From Paludibacteraceae bacterium (GTDB lineage: Bacteria; Bacteroidota; Bacteroidia; Bacteroidales; Paludibacteraceae), in NCBI GenBank assembly GCA_017384225.1, contig JAFNUD010000009.1, forward strand, positions 62,001-126,000: 64,000 nt of DNA. The letters are read 5' to 3'. Of the stretch, positions 44,198 to 54,017 are shown piece after piece. How positions within the stretch are numbered: the first letter of the stretch is position 1; the number at the start of each line of letters is the position of its first letter. The notes beneath the pieces were generated by a model, which did not search any database, had not been told where the DNA came from, and was given only the letters and a program-made list of their open reading frames with translations. Made by a program: the position numbers and the translations under genes.

Positions 44198-44232
44198 CCT
44201 TTAACCTCTAACCTCTCGCCTTTAACCTCATA
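44198..44232. repeat. Five-unit heptamer repeat abutting mnmG
   Basis: CCTTTAA CCTCTAA CCTCTCG CCTTTAA CCTCATA, exact 7-nt spacing, immediately after the mnmG stop and 8 nt from the parS site. Confidence 0.75.
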
Positions 44233-46107
44233 TTATCTCCCCATCAGCACTAGCAGCACACTTACATCATTTGGACTAACCCCGGGTATTCTGCTTGCCT
44301 CACCAATCGTATTTGGCTGAATACGGATTAGTTTTTGTCTCGCTTCTGTACTGAGCGACTGCACGCTATTATAGTTAAAATCCTTTGGTAATCGGATATT
44401 ATCCAATCTTCTCAGTTTATCTGCTGCTAACTTCTCGCGCTCAATATATCCTTTGTATTTGATATTGATTTCCGTACTCTCTACAATCTCCTCTTTTCTC
44501 ACTCCCAGTGTTTCTATCTTCTCTTTCAACTCAGACAAAGCATCTGCCAATCCCATGATCGTTACATTCGGACGAGCTACTATATCTATCAATTTACAAG
44601 TCTGCTGCAAGTCGCCATAACCCATTTGGTTCAAATAGGCATTGATATCTTTGGCTTTTACCGAAGTGGTGCGCAATATCTCTGTCAATGCTTGCTCACC
44701 CTCTTGTTTGCTCTTGAGTAGCGACAAGCGATAATCATCTGCCAATCCCAACTCATAACTGCGCTCTGTCAGTCGAGCATCGGCATTATCTTGGCGAAGC
44801 AGAATACGATACTCCGCTCTTGAAGTAAACATTCGGTATGGCTCATCCACTCCCTTATTCACCAAATCATCAATCAGCACGCCGATATAACTCTCATCTC
44901 TTGCCAATGTAAATGGTGCTCCGCTAGTGATATTCTGATGGGCATTGATACCTGCTACCAATCCTTGACCTGCTGCCTCTTCATAACCCGTTGTGCCATT
45001 GATCTGACCGGCAAAGAAGAGATTCTTAATCATCTTTGTCTCTAATGTATGTAACAATTGAGTAGGATCGAAAAAGTCGTATTCTATCGCATATCCAGGA
45101 CGGTAGAGAACTATGTTCTCTAAACCCTTCACAGTCTTCAATGCTTGCCACTGAATTTGCCAGGGTAGGGAAGAGGAGAAGCCGTTGATATAATACTCAT
45201 TCGAATCCACTCCTTCTGGTTCCAAGAACAATTGGTGCATGTCCTTGTCCGCAAAAGTCACAATCTTCGTCTCTATACTTGGACAGTATCTTGGACCGAT
45301 ACTTTGTATCTGTCCATTGTAGAGTGGAGAGTCTGCGAGACCACTACGCAGTACATCGTGCGTCTGCCAATTGGTATAGGTAATCCAGCAGCTCATTTGT
45401 TTGAGTTGGCGTTGAACCGTATCTAAATATGAGAACTGATGATTATCGTCGTCGCCTAACTGCTCTGTCATTTGTGAAAAATCAATACTTCTCTTATCTA
45501 CACGAGCTGGAGTACCTGTCTTCATTCTATCCGTTGTAAATCCTAATTGACGCAATTGCTCGGTTATACCAAAACTACTTGCCTCTGCTACACGCCCTCC
45601 TTCGATTTGTGTCTTACCAAAGTGAAGCAAGCCATTCAAGAATGTACCATTCGTCAAAATAACGGCTTTAGCTTGCATTTCGACACCTAACAAGGTTTTT
45701 ACTCCGCATACTTGATTATCCTTGATAACCAACTCCATCACAGTGTCTTGCCAAATATCCAAGTTGGGAGTCGTGCTTAATATCTTTACCCACTCTTCAA
45801 TAAAGCATTTTCTATCACTTTGGCTGCGAGGACTCCACATTGCTGGACCTTTGCTGCGATTGAGCATACGGAATTGAATAGCACTCCTATCTGTCACAAT
45901 ACCCATCTGACCGCCCATTGCATCTATCTCTCTGACTATCTGACCTTTAGCTATTCCTCCTACAGCAGGATTGCAACTCATTTGACCAATTTTATTCATA
46001 TCCATGGTGATGAGTAGTGTTTTACTACCCATACGAGCAGCAGCACTGGCAGCCTCGCAACCGGCGTGTCCTGCACCAACCACTATGATATCATACTTAA
46101 ATTCCAT
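44233..46107 (-). CDS. mnmG: tRNA uridine-5-carboxymethylaminomethyl(34) synthesis enzyme MnmG
   Basis: A 624-residue FAD enzyme acting with MnmE on wobble uridine 34. It has the FAD motif VVGAGHAGCEAASAAARMG, the GidA signatures (SCNPAVGGIAKGQIVREIDAMGG, RSKGPAMWSPRSQSDR region) and the FAGQINGTTGYEEAAGQGL block. Full length for the family. It lies 33 bp after yraN in the mre-rod run. Confidence 0.97.
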   Translation of the reverse strand: MEFKYDIIVVGAGHAGCEAASAAARMGSKTLLITMDMNKIGQMSCNPAVGGIAKGQIVREIDAMGGQMGIVTDRSAIQFRMLNRSKGPAMWSPRSQSDRKCFIEEWVKILSTTPNLDIWQDTVMELVIKDNQVCGVKTLLGVEMQAKAVILTNGTFLNGLLHFGKTQIEGGRVAEASSFGITEQLRQLGFTTDRMKTGTPARVDKRSIDFSQMTEQLGDDDNHQFSYLDTVQRQLKQMSCWITYTNWQTHDVLRSGLADSPLYNGQIQSIGPRYCPSIETKIVTFADKDMHQLFLEPEGVDSNEYYINGFSSSLPWQIQWQALKTVKGLENIVLYRPGYAIEYDFFDPTQLLHTLETKMIKNLFFAGQINGTTGYEEAAGQGLVAGINAHQNITSGAPFTLARDESYIGVLIDDLVNKGVDEPYRMFTSRAEYRILLRQDNADARLTERSYELGLADDYRLSLLKSKQEGEQALTEILRTTSVKAKDINAYLNQMGYGDLQQTCKLIDIVARPNVTIMGLADALSELKEKIETLGVRKEEIVESTEINIKYKGYIEREKLAADKLRRLDNIRLPKDFNYNSVQSLSTEARQKLIRIQPNTIGEASRIPGVSPNDVSVLLVLMGR

Positions 46108-46140
46108 CTATCTTATTGCTTATCTATTACTTATCGTGTA

Positions 46141-46584
46141 CTATTTTCCAATAACTCTATTGCGATGATGCCATTTTCCCTGTCCAGAGAAAGAACTTTT
46201 GCCTATTGTTCGTTGTGGTGGCAAAAAAGCATCTTCTATATGACATAGTTCTTTTACCTCATATGTGGTTGGATCTATAGATATTCCTATAATATCAAAT
46301 CGTGGCAGCAATTCTATTTGATGAAACTTGATATACGCATTTGCTGCAGCAGCCATGCGACGGCGTTTCAGTTGGTCTACATATTCCTCGGGGCGTTTTC
46401 CTCCGAACGAAGTCGTTCGGGTTTTGACTTCCACGAATGCTATTTCTTTTTTGTTTGTGGCAATTATATCCATTTCTAAGTGACCAAACTTCCAATTGGT
46501 ATCTATCACATGAAATCCTTTTTTTTGCATGATTTCAGCGGCAATTTGTTCGCCTCTTTGACCTACAATATTGTGTTCTGCCAT
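46141..46584 (-). CDS. yraN: YraN-family (UPF0102) endonuclease-like protein
   Basis: A 147-residue protein with the restriction-endonuclease-like core of UPF0102: GQRGEQIAAEIMQKKGFHVI, GHLEMDIIA and IAFVEVKTRT (the D-ExK pattern). The family is linked to Holliday-junction processing and competence but has not been proven catalytic in this group. The C-terminal 40 residues are basic and less conserved. It starts 5 bp after rodA stops. Confidence 0.9.
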   Translation of the reverse strand: MAEHNIVGQRGEQIAAEIMQKKGFHVIDTNWKFGHLEMDIIATNKKEIAFVEVKTRTTSFGGKRPEEYVDQLKRRRMAAAANAYIKFHQIELLPRFDIIGISIDPTTYEVKELCHIEDAFLPPQRTIGKSSFSGQGKWHHRNRVIGK

Positions 46585-46589
46585 AAGTT

Positions 46590-48050
46590 TTACCCTTGCA
46601 TTTTATTTACACGTGCTGCATCTAGGCGCAACATAATAGATAATAATATGGTAAATCCCCAAAGTGATGAACCGCCATAACTAAAAAGAGGTAAAGGGAT
46701 TCCTATCACAGGTAGTACGCCAAGTACCATGCCAATATTGATCGTTACATGGAATAGTAGTATGCTTGCTACTGAATATGCGAAGATTCGGCTGAATTCA
46801 TCACGTTGGCGTTCTGCGATATAAATAATTCTCAAAATGAGGGCTAAATATAATAACAACAATCCTGCAGATCCTACAAATCCCCATTCTTCACCTACAG
46901 TACAGAATATAAAATCGGTATCCTGTTCTGGTACAAATTTTAGTTTAGTTTGTGTACCCTGTAAAAATCCTTTTCCCGTTATTTGTCCAGATCCGATAGC
47001 AATAAGCGATTGATTCACATTGTATCCAGCGCCGTGTGGATCATCTTTCATGCCTAATAGCACCTCAATGCGTACTCGCTGGTGTGGTTGAAGAATATTA
47101 TGAAAGGCGAAGTCGCATCCCTGACAAAGTACTGCAGAAGTCATTATAAAACTCATAATCCATACTATACTACTTTTGCGCAGTTTGACAGCTTGAAAAA
47201 GTAGATAGATTGCCGTAAAAGACAAACTCATAATCCCGATGTAATTAAAATTCACAGGAATCCAGATATTAAGCAATAAGCCTATCCCATAACAAAAAAT
47301 AACGCTTAATCCCACTATAAGCATTGAGCGTAAATCTTTTTCGCACCCACCCAACAATCCAACAACAATAGCCTGAATAGATAGTGTGCTTGCTAATATA
47401 CCTATGTTTCCCAATCCTATGGGCAAGGCAATATCTCCAAAACGAATAACAAGAATAAATAGTAAGACACTTGCTATGCCCCAACTAAGTACATAACCTG
47501 TCATACCTTGGCGATAGAACACTAATAAGAACGATAGGAATACTAAAGCAGAACCAGTTTCGCGTTGAGCCAGCATGATAATGAGCATAGGTATGGCAAT
47601 AAGTGCAAAAGGCACGATTAAATCGCGTAAATCTCGCACTTTATAGCCGTATTGTCCCATATATTTGGCTATGGCTATTGCTGTGAAACATTTGGCAAAC
47701 TCTGCAGGTTGGAGACTGATGGGACCAATAGTTAGCCATGAGAGTGAACCTTTAATGTCACGCGCAAAGATAGGGGTAATGATCAGCAATATGAGCATTA
47801 TTCCGTAGAAGATATAGCCCAATACATCGTAGGCTTTTTCTTCTATCATCAGAATGATTGTACCGATTACTACGGCGGTAATCAACCAAACTAATTGCTT
47901 TCCTGCTCGGTTAGAGAAATCCCATATGCTTGTTTGGTCAAACGAATAGCTGGAGCCATAAATGTTCAGCCAACCGAATAGCGCAATCGTAAGAAAGAGA
48001 ACAATCGTCCACCAGTCTATACCCGATATAATACTTCTGTTTCTATTCAT
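46590..48050 (-). CDS. rodA: Rod-shape SEDS peptidoglycan polymerase RodA
   Basis: A 486-residue polytopic membrane protein with about ten to twelve hydrophobic segments and SEDS signatures: ISLQPAEFAKCFTAIAIAKY, LAQRETGSALVF, FVPEQDTDFIFCTVGEEWGF and LPVIGIPLPLFSYGGSSLW. It polymerises glycan strands for side-wall growth with PBP2. It is longer than Gram-negative RodA, as common in Bacteroidota, with extra membrane segments in the middle. Its start overlaps the stop of mrdA by 8 bp. Confidence 0.95.
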   Translation of the reverse strand: MNRNRSIISGIDWWTIVLFLTIALFGWLNIYGSSYSFDQTSIWDFSNRAGKQLVWLITAVVIGTIILMIEEKAYDVLGYIFYGIMLILLIITPIFARDIKGSLSWLTIGPISLQPAEFAKCFTAIAIAKYMGQYGYKVRDLRDLIVPFALIAIPMLIIMLAQRETGSALVFLSFLLVFYRQGMTGYVLSWGIASVLLFILVIRFGDIALPIGLGNIGILASTLSIQAIVVGLLGGCEKDLRSMLIVGLSVIFCYGIGLLLNIWIPVNFNYIGIMSLSFTAIYLLFQAVKLRKSSIVWIMSFIMTSAVLCQGCDFAFHNILQPHQRVRIEVLLGMKDDPHGAGYNVNQSLIAIGSGQITGKGFLQGTQTKLKFVPEQDTDFIFCTVGEEWGFVGSAGLLLLYLALILRIIYIAERQRDEFSRIFAYSVASILLFHVTINIGMVLGVLPVIGIPLPLFSYGGSSLWGFTILLSIMLRLDAARVNKMQG

Positions 48051-49881
48051 CCGTTTTATTGATTAAGTTGGCGTTAGTCATTCGCTCAAATAGGTTATTT
48101 CTTACGATTTCACCAGTTAGATATTGTTCCATAACAAGACTGGCAATAGGGCAAGCCCATGTGGCACCAAATCCTGCATTCTCTACTGCCACTGCCACTG
48201 CGATTTGAGGATTATCCATTGGAGCAAAACCGATGAATAACGCGTGATCCTCGCCATGTGGATTTTGCACAGTGCCAGTCTTACCGCACATTTGTAATTC
48301 AGGTATGTTATACCATCGACCAGTACCTTCTGTCATCACGCGTGCCATACCGCGGTGGACTATATCAAAGTGACAGGAATCAACCAAAGTGGTATGAATC
48401 ATGGTTTTCATAGAGTCGTTGCGGTTGAAATGTGGAGTAATATAATATCCCTTATTGGCAATAGTGGCTGCTTGGTTGGCCAACTGTAGTGGAGTGACCA
48501 GTATCTCACCTTGACCAATAGACAAAGAGCGAATTGTAATGGCTTTCCATCCCTTTTGACCATAAACTTTGTTGTAAAATTCTGTAGTAGGCAAATATCC
48601 TTTGGCTTGTTCACGCACATCTGTGTTAGTAAATCGTGCACCCAATCCAAAACTTGCAATTATTTCCCGCCAATCTGTGTAATGTTGTTTGAAGTGTGCA
48701 TGTCCATCTTGATATCCATCGCGTTGTAGCATATCACGAAATAGTGCCCAAAAATAGGGATTGCAACTTTGCTCTATACCTTCCTCCAAATCTACAGGAC
48801 TACCATGATCGTGCGTACACTTGATAGGTGTAGATTGCTGAGCATTGCATGGATATTTGGTGCTGGGGGTGATGATTTTATTTTGCAATCCAACCAAAGC
48901 CTGCAGGATTTTGAATGTCGACCCCGGGGCGTATTGTGCTTGTGTAGCACGATTCATTAGGGGTTTGTTGGTATCGTTGAGTAATTGTTGATAATTGGCA
49001 GAGCGTTCTTTGCCTACCAAGCGTCGTGGATCCCAGTAGGGTGCACTGACCATAGCTATAATTTCGCCCGTTTGTGGTTCGATAGCCACGATGCTACCGA
49101 TCTTGTTCTGCATCAGTTGTTCTGCTATCTGCTGTGTTTTCCTGTCTATGCTCAGATAGAGGTCTGTTCCTGCTTCTGCAGGGCGATCTAACTGTCCGTT
49201 TTGATATGATCCTTGGATACGTCCACGAGAGTCGCGCATATACACTTGAACACCTTTGTTGCCACGCAATTGTTTTTCATAGGTTCGTTCGATACCATCG
49301 CGCCCAGAATAATCGCCGACAGCATAATAATCATCGCGCTCAATATCGTTGTAATTTACTTCACCCACGCTACCTAAAATGTGTGACGCAATAGGGTAGG
49401 TGTAATCGCGTAGGGTGCGAATACGAATATCTATACCAGGATATTTATATTTTTCTTGTTGTAGTTGCGCTATATCTTCTTGGCTTAAATTTTGCATGAA
49501 GATTTGTGGCGTATAACGTGAATATCCTCTATTTTTCCGCCTATTAGTCATGTGTTGCATGCGATCTATGAAGTCTTCTTGCGAGATATGTAGCGCATTA
49601 CAAAATCCTATTGTGTCAAATGGTTCCTGCTGTATCTCTCGCACAATCATTGTAACTTCATAAATAGGTTGATTAGCCACTAATAATTCACCTTGTCGAT
49701 CATAAATAAGTCCTCGTGAGGGGTATAGTGTTTGGCGAAGTTGAGCGTTGTTTTCAGCCTTTTCTTGCGTGGATTGATCTATGACTTGCAGAAAAAACAA
49801 ACGAAGTACATAGGATAGCACAATGCATATAGCTATGCCACCTATCACATATTTGCGTTTATAGAATCTGTCGTTAATCAT
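48043..49881 (-). CDS. mrdA: Penicillin-binding protein 2 (elongasome transpeptidase)
   Basis: A 612-residue class B PBP. One N-terminal membrane anchor (IAICIVLSYVLRLFFLQVI) is followed by the dimerisation domain (TLYPSRGLIYDRQGELLVANQ) and the transpeptidase domain. The transpeptidase has the active-site serine in APGSTFKILQ, the SxN motif in EQSCNPYFW and the KTG motif in CGKTGTVQNPHG. It crosslinks side-wall peptidoglycan with RodA. It starts 1 bp after mreD stops. Confidence 0.95.
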   Translation of the reverse strand: MINDRFYKRKYVIGGIAICIVLSYVLRLFFLQVIDQSTQEKAENNAQLRQTLYPSRGLIYDRQGELLVANQPIYEVTMIVREIQQEPFDTIGFCNALHISQEDFIDRMQHMTNRRKNRGYSRYTPQIFMQNLSQEDIAQLQQEKYKYPGIDIRIRTLRDYTYPIASHILGSVGEVNYNDIERDDYYAVGDYSGRDGIERTYEKQLRGNKGVQVYMRDSRGRIQGSYQNGQLDRPAEAGTDLYLSIDRKTQQIAEQLMQNKIGSIVAIEPQTGEIIAMVSAPYWDPRRLVGKERSANYQQLLNDTNKPLMNRATQAQYAPGSTFKILQALVGLQNKIITPSTKYPCNAQQSTPIKCTHDHGSPVDLEEGIEQSCNPYFWALFRDMLQRDGYQDGHAHFKQHYTDWREIIASFGLGARFTNTDVREQAKGYLPTTEFYNKVYGQKGWKAITIRSLSIGQGEILVTPLQLANQAATIANKGYYITPHFNRNDSMKTMIHTTLVDSCHFDIVHRGMARVMTEGTGRWYNIPELQMCGKTGTVQNPHGEDHALFIGFAPMDNPQIAVAVAVENAGFGATWACPIASLVMEQYLTGEIVRNNLFERMTNANLINKTDE

Positions 49882-49882
49882 A

Positions 49883-50374
49883 TTATTGTTTTAGTCGGTC
49901 GTATCCCAATAAGATGATAATAGTCATTGCGCTGCTAATAAGAGTTTGCAGTAGTACAATCCACCACTGCGACCAATTCCAAGCCTCCAATGCAAACACG
50001 ATGAAATGGTGGATAATGGTCAGTATAACTACTATTTTTGCGTATTCTAATGTGCCTATTGTAATGCCTTTCACATTATCTTTTATTCGCTCAATATCTT
50101 GTACCATATTTGCAAGTAATAGGGGACGAACAAAAGCGATAGTCACACATGCTGCCATATGAATACCCAATGAAGAATACCAGATATCCATGATTATGCC
50201 TATTGCACTGCCTATAAACAGCTCTGCCCATTTAGGCAGGCGAGGTGATAGGTTGATTAGAAATAAGATATACACCATTGGGAATCCCCATATAGCAATA
50301 TGCATATGATTAAAGAGTAGTACTTGAAGCACCAAAATCAACAACAGGCGACCTATTTCTCTAATCCACATCAT
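49883..50374 (-). CDS. mreD: Rod shape-determining membrane protein MreD
   Basis: A 163-residue protein with five hydrophobic segments and no soluble domain, in the expected place between mreC and mrdA. It overlaps the mreC stop by 4 bp. Sequence identity in the family is low, so the call rests on size, topology and context. Confidence 0.88.
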   Translation of the reverse strand: MMWIREIGRLLLILVLQVLLFNHMHIAIWGFPMVYILFLINLSPRLPKWAELFIGSAIGIIMDIWYSSLGIHMAACVTIAFVRPLLLANMVQDIERIKDNVKGITIGTLEYAKIVVILTIIHHFIVFALEAWNWSQWWIVLLQTLISSAMTIIILLGYDRLKQ

Positions 50375-51189
50375 AATGATTCCTTTTCTATGTTATGTGT
50401 AGCCCGGTTATGAATAACTTGTACATAATTTATTTTTCTATAATCGGTAGCTATATCTAACGTAATATGGTGATAGTTGTCACCGCTTGTCAGGTCGGTT
50501 TGCTCTACAACTCCCACGAGTATTCCATATGGAAATACGGGGGTTAATCCACTTGTAACAATGGTGTCCCCATTATTGACTTCTACATGGCGTGAGATAT
50601 CTTCTAATTGCAATTGGCGATAATTATTTCCCTTCCAAAGAGTTCTGCCTATATAATTATTAGTTTGTATTCGACAACTAACATTCATCTCCGTGTGTAT
50701 TAGAGGTACTACCAAAGCAAAATTTTCCCCCACTGCACTCACAATGCCTACTACACCATCTTGATTAACGACCCCCATATCTTTAGCAATACCATCTCGC
50801 GCGCCCTTGTTGATCGTCAAATAATTATGTTGTTTATGTGTGGTTATGCTGATGACTTTGGCTGGTATAAACTCCCAATCAAGGTGAGAATAGATATATA
50901 GGCTATCGCGCTCTAATGCATATTCGTTGATGTTTTCTATAGCCATCAATTGTGTTTTTAGTTGTGCATTTTCTTCTGCAAGTCGCAAATTTTCTTTTCT
51001 CAAGGAAAAATACCCTACGAGGTTATTGGTAGTCTGATGTACAAATGCAACTACTTTGTTGGCAGATGACCATGTAGCACTCCGTTGGTAATGGTTGGTG
51101 GTAGTAATCAGTATAAACGCAACAACTTCCAATATCAAGAAGATTAGGAAGTTGCTATAACGTATTAAAAATTGTAGCAGATTTTTCAT
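50371..51189 (-). CDS. mreC: Rod shape-determining protein MreC
   Basis: A 272-residue protein with one N-terminal membrane anchor (IFLILEVVAFILIT), a periplasmic coiled coil (about residues 60-90, LRLAEENAQLKTQL) and two beta-rich domains (KQHNYLTINKGARDGIAKDMGVV, GDTIVTSGLTPVFPYGI). It links MreB to the extracellular synthases. It lies 29 bp after mreB. Confidence 0.94.
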   Translation of the reverse strand: MKNLLQFLIRYSNFLIFLILEVVAFILITTTNHYQRSATWSSANKVVAFVHQTTNNLVGYFSLRKENLRLAEENAQLKTQLMAIENINEYALERDSLYIYSHLDWEFIPAKVISITTHKQHNYLTINKGARDGIAKDMGVVNQDGVVGIVSAVGENFALVVPLIHTEMNVSCRIQTNNYIGRTLWKGNNYRQLQLEDISRHVEVNNGDTIVTSGLTPVFPYGILVGVVEQTDLTSGDNYHHITLDIATDYRKINYVQVIHNRATHNIEKESL

Positions 51190-51218
51190 ACAGCTACTCT
51201 ATGATGGATAGTTCTTTT

Positions 51219-52238
51219 TTATCGAATCAAGAAGCCGAAGTTGTTCACATTCTTCAGTGCCACACCTGTACCACGTGCCACAGCGTGCAGTGGGTCTTCT
51301 GCCACATGGAATGGAATAGTAATCTTATCGGTGAATCGTTTGCTCAGTCCGTGTAGCAATGCGCCACCACCAGTGAGGTAGATGCCACGTTTTACGATGT
51401 CTGCATAGAGTTCTGGAGGTGTTACTTCAAGTGCTTGCAGGATAGCACTTTCAATTTTGGAGATACTCTTATCCATGCAATGTGCTATCTCTTGGTAGCT
51501 GATAGGTACTTGCATTGGCAATGCGGTCACCTTGTTTGGACCGATTACCATATAATCTTCTGGTGCATCTTCCAACTCTGGCAACGCCGAACCCACTTGC
51601 ATCTTGATGCGCTCAGCGGTAGGCTCGTCAATGCGCAGGTTGTGTGTGCGTCCCATGTACTCCACGATATCGCGGTTGAGGTCATCACCCGCAATCTTGA
51701 TGGAGCGGTTTGCAACGATTCCACCGAGTGAAATCACCGCAATCTCAGTAGTTCCACCACCTATATCTACCACCATGCAGCCTTCTGGTTGCTCCACATC
51801 AATACCCATACCGATAGCCGCAGCCATTGGTTCGTAGATCATATATACTTCGCGTCCGCCAGCGTGCTCCGAACTATCGCGCACTGCACGAATCTCCACT
51901 TCTGTACTGCCAGATGGGATACATACCACCATGCGGATGTTTGGAGTAAAGAGACGATTTTGCTTAGGAATCATCTTGATCATACCGCGAATCATCATCT
52001 CGCAGGCATAGAAATCAGCAATTACACCATCGCGCAAAGGGCGTACAGTACGAATCAACGTACCACCTTTACCAATCATCTGTTGTGCTTTGCGTCCTAC
52101 GGCCACCATCTTGTTCTCTGTCATGCTGATAGCTACTACGGATGGCTCATCTACCACTACTTTGTCATCACAAATGATGATAGTGTTGGCTGTTCCGAGG
52201 TCAATAGCAATCTCTTGTGTAAACGAAAAAAGTCCCAT
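51219..52238 (-). CDS. mreB: Rod shape-determining actin homologue MreB
   Basis: A 339-residue cytoskeletal ATPase with the phosphate-1 motif AIDLGTANTIIICDD, the phosphate-2 motif VVDIGGGTTEIAVIS and the adenosine motif YLTGGGALLHG. It forms membrane filaments that orient the elongasome. It is the first gene of mreBCD-mrdA-rodA. Promoter elements lie at 52307-52338. Length is standard. Confidence 0.98.
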   Translation of the reverse strand: MGLFSFTQEIAIDLGTANTIIICDDKVVVDEPSVVAISMTENKMVAVGRKAQQMIGKGGTLIRTVRPLRDGVIADFYACEMMIRGMIKMIPKQNRLFTPNIRMVVCIPSGSTEVEIRAVRDSSEHAGGREVYMIYEPMAAAIGMGIDVEQPEGCMVVDIGGGTTEIAVISLGGIVANRSIKIAGDDLNRDIVEYMGRTHNLRIDEPTAERIKMQVGSALPELEDAPEDYMVIGPNKVTALPMQVPISYQEIAHCMDKSISKIESAILQALEVTPPELYADIVKRGIYLTGGGALLHGLSKRFTDKITIPFHVAEDPLHAVARGTGVALKNVNNFGFLIR

Positions 52239-52306
52239 GTTGTTCTTTTATATTATTAAGGTGTTATTATTTTCTGCCACATTTATCCAAAATCCATAAA
52301 ATCGCA

Positions 52307-52338
52307 CAAAGGTACAACAAAAACTCCAAATATGCAAA
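52307..52338 (-). promoter_or_regulatory. Promoter of the mreB operon
   Basis: TACCTTTG (52307-52314) with TTTG (52335-52338) 20 nt upstream on the minus strand; leader about 65 nt. Confidence 0.8.
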
Positions 52339-52710
52339 TAAAATGCGTAAAATATCAGTTTATTATGATAAATTAAACAAAAATATTTTAGAATGGCTAA
52401 TAATCAGCAGACTACAAAAGGTGCCATTTCTTAAGACATCCCTTCCGCCCATAGGAATATGCGGCTGGGTGTGATAGCGTGATATACGAACTGATACTGA
52501 ATGTGTTTGTACAGGATTACTAGAGCAAGTGACTTTGCCTGTGGTTCGTGTAGGTGAACCAATAGATGTAACTATACCAACTGAGGAAATTCAAGCACAC
52601 ATTACCTCCGAAAACTGGTATGCGCCTAATGCTATAGTAGAATAATGTTTCCGCAGTAGGTTATGCTCTCGGCGCTATCCCACTGAGCATACTCTCGCCC
52701 TTAAATGAAA
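52339..52710. other. Intergenic region with possible gene remnants
   Basis: No intact gene. A short frame at 52393-52434 encodes MANNQQTTKGAIS and then stops; it resembles the start of Bacteroidales HtpG. A second open frame at 52478-52645 without a start codon reads like a protein C-terminus (LLEQVTLPVVRVGEPIDV and later SENWYAPNAIVE). These may be scars of deleted genes. Confidence 0.4.
52478..52645 (+). pseudogene. Possible 3' fragment of a lost gene
   Basis: A 55-codon frame from an in-frame TAG at 52475-52477 to TAA at 52643-52645 with amino-acid composition of a real protein but no start codon or promoter. The parent family is not recognised. Confidence 0.3.
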
Positions 52711-52736
52711 GTGTGATGGTCTTTCAACCATCACAC
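52711..52736 (-). terminator. Terminator of tRNA-Asn
   Basis: GTGTGATGGT (52711-52720), loop CTTTCA, ACCATCACAC (52727-52736), followed on the minus strand by TTTCATTT. Confidence 0.8.
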
Positions 52737-52739
52737 TCG

Positions 52740-52813
52740 CGCTCCCTCAAGGACTTGAACCTTGGACCCCCTGATTAACAGTCAGATGCTCTAACCGACT
52801 GAGCTAAGGAAGC
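52740..52813 (-). tRNA. tRNA-Asn (anticodon GTT)
   Basis: Standard cloverleaf on the minus strand, 74 nt: acceptor GCTTCCT with AGGGAGC (one G-U pair), anticodon loop CTGTTAA, T-loop GTTCAAGTC. CCA is not encoded. Promoter box at 52858-52865 and terminator at 52711-52736 make it monocistronic. As an ANN-decoding tRNA it is a target of t6A, whose enzymes tsaE and tsaB are also in this window. Confidence 0.96.
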
Positions 52814-52857
52814 AGTATTTTTGACATCAAAAACCATGTCGGTTTCGAAATCGGGTG

Positions 52858-52865
52858 CAAAATTA
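52858..52865 (-). promoter_or_regulatory. Promoter box of tRNA-Asn
   Basis: TAATTTTG on the minus strand followed by CACCCG, 45 nt before the tRNA. Confidence 0.65.
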
Positions 52866-52909
52866 CTACTTTTTTTTCATATGAGCAAGTTTTTTTGAAA
52901 AAAAATTAC

Positions 52910-52917
52910 TATCTTTG
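52910..52917 (+). promoter_or_regulatory. Promoter box of the sugar kinase gene
   Basis: TATCTTTG followed by CAG, 77 nt before the ATG at 52994. Confidence 0.6.
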
Positions 52918-52993
52918 CAGAAAATTTTGATTTTTACACCAAAAATGGCACTTTTTGCCCCAAAAACAGCCAAAATTAACATAAAAATACAAA

Positions 52994-53992
52994 ATGAAAC
53001 GAGTTTTAGGTTTAGGAAACGCATTGACCGATATTTTGCTTCAGGTATCGGAAGGCGATTTGCGTGAGATAGGTTTCCCAAAAGGAAGTATGAATCTCAT
53101 CAATGCACAACAATTTGAGCAATTACAAATGCGATTTGCTTCTGTTCGTAAGCGTATGGTAGCAGGTGGTAGTGCATCCAATACAGTAGCCACGATTGCT
53201 CAACTTGGTGGAAAAGCTGCTTTTATTGGGAAGATTGGCAATGATGAAGTGGGTAAATTCTACCGTGATGACCTTATCAAAAATAATGTTCAGCCGATTT
53301 TACTAACTTCTACGCTAATGTCAGGTTGTTGTATTGTGTTGATTACGCCAGATGGTGAACGTACCTTTTGTACTTATTTGGGTGCGGCGGCAGACTTGAA
53401 AGCAGAAGACATACGAAAAGAAGCATTTATTGGCTACGACATTTGCCATATGGAGGGATATTTGGTACAAGACCATGAGTTGATAGAAAAGGCATTACGA
53501 ACGGCCAAAGAGCAGGGCTGTACAGTATCATTGGATTTGGCAAGCTATAATGTGGTGAATGAGAATCATCAGTTCCTCAAAGACCTTGTATATAAATATG
53601 TGGATATTGTGTTTGCTAACGAGGATGAATCTTTTGCATATACGCATCTTAATCCAGAAGAGGCGGTGGAGCATATAGCTGAGCAATGTGATATTGCCAT
53701 TGTGAAAGTAGGCAAACGTGGTTCGTATGTTCGCAAAGGTAGTCTGTTGCATCATATCGGTGCGATTACCTCTAATTGTCTCGATTCAACAGGTGCTGGC
53801 GACTTGTATGCTGGTGGTTTCTTACACGCCCTATCCGACGGATTTGACTTGCGCCGCTGCGGTGAAATAGGTACGATTGCTGCAGGTCGTGTAGTAGAAA
53901 TTGTAGGTACGAAACTACCAGAAGAGACTTGGGACGAGATACGCCGTATATGTGCGCTCTACCGAGGATTTATGCATAAACTGAAATTCTAA
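52994..53992 (+). CDS. PfkB-family carbohydrate/nucleoside kinase (adenosine kinase-like)
   Basis: A 332-residue ribokinase-fold enzyme. The N-terminal PfkB motif region is VAGGSASNTVATIAQLGGKAAFIGKIGNDEVG. The C-terminal signature with catalytic Asp is CLDSTGAGDLYAGGFLHAL. Similarity in the substrate lid and length is closest to bacterial adenosine kinase, but inosine or ribose kinases share these motifs. It is probably co-transcribed with plsC (25-bp gap). Confidence 0.88.
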   Translation: MKRVLGLGNALTDILLQVSEGDLREIGFPKGSMNLINAQQFEQLQMRFASVRKRMVAGGSASNTVATIAQLGGKAAFIGKIGNDEVGKFYRDDLIKNNVQPILLTSTLMSGCCIVLITPDGERTFCTYLGAAADLKAEDIRKEAFIGYDICHMEGYLVQDHELIEKALRTAKEQGCTVSLDLASYNVVNENHQFLKDLVYKYVDIVFANEDESFAYTHLNPEEAVEHIAEQCDIAIVKVGKRGSYVRKGSLLHHIGAITSNCLDSTGAGDLYAGGFLHALSDGFDLRRCGEIGTIAAGRVVEIVGTKLPEETWDEIRRICALYRGFMHKLKF

Positions 53993-54017
53993 GAATAATT
54001 CTTAATGTGTAATTAAC

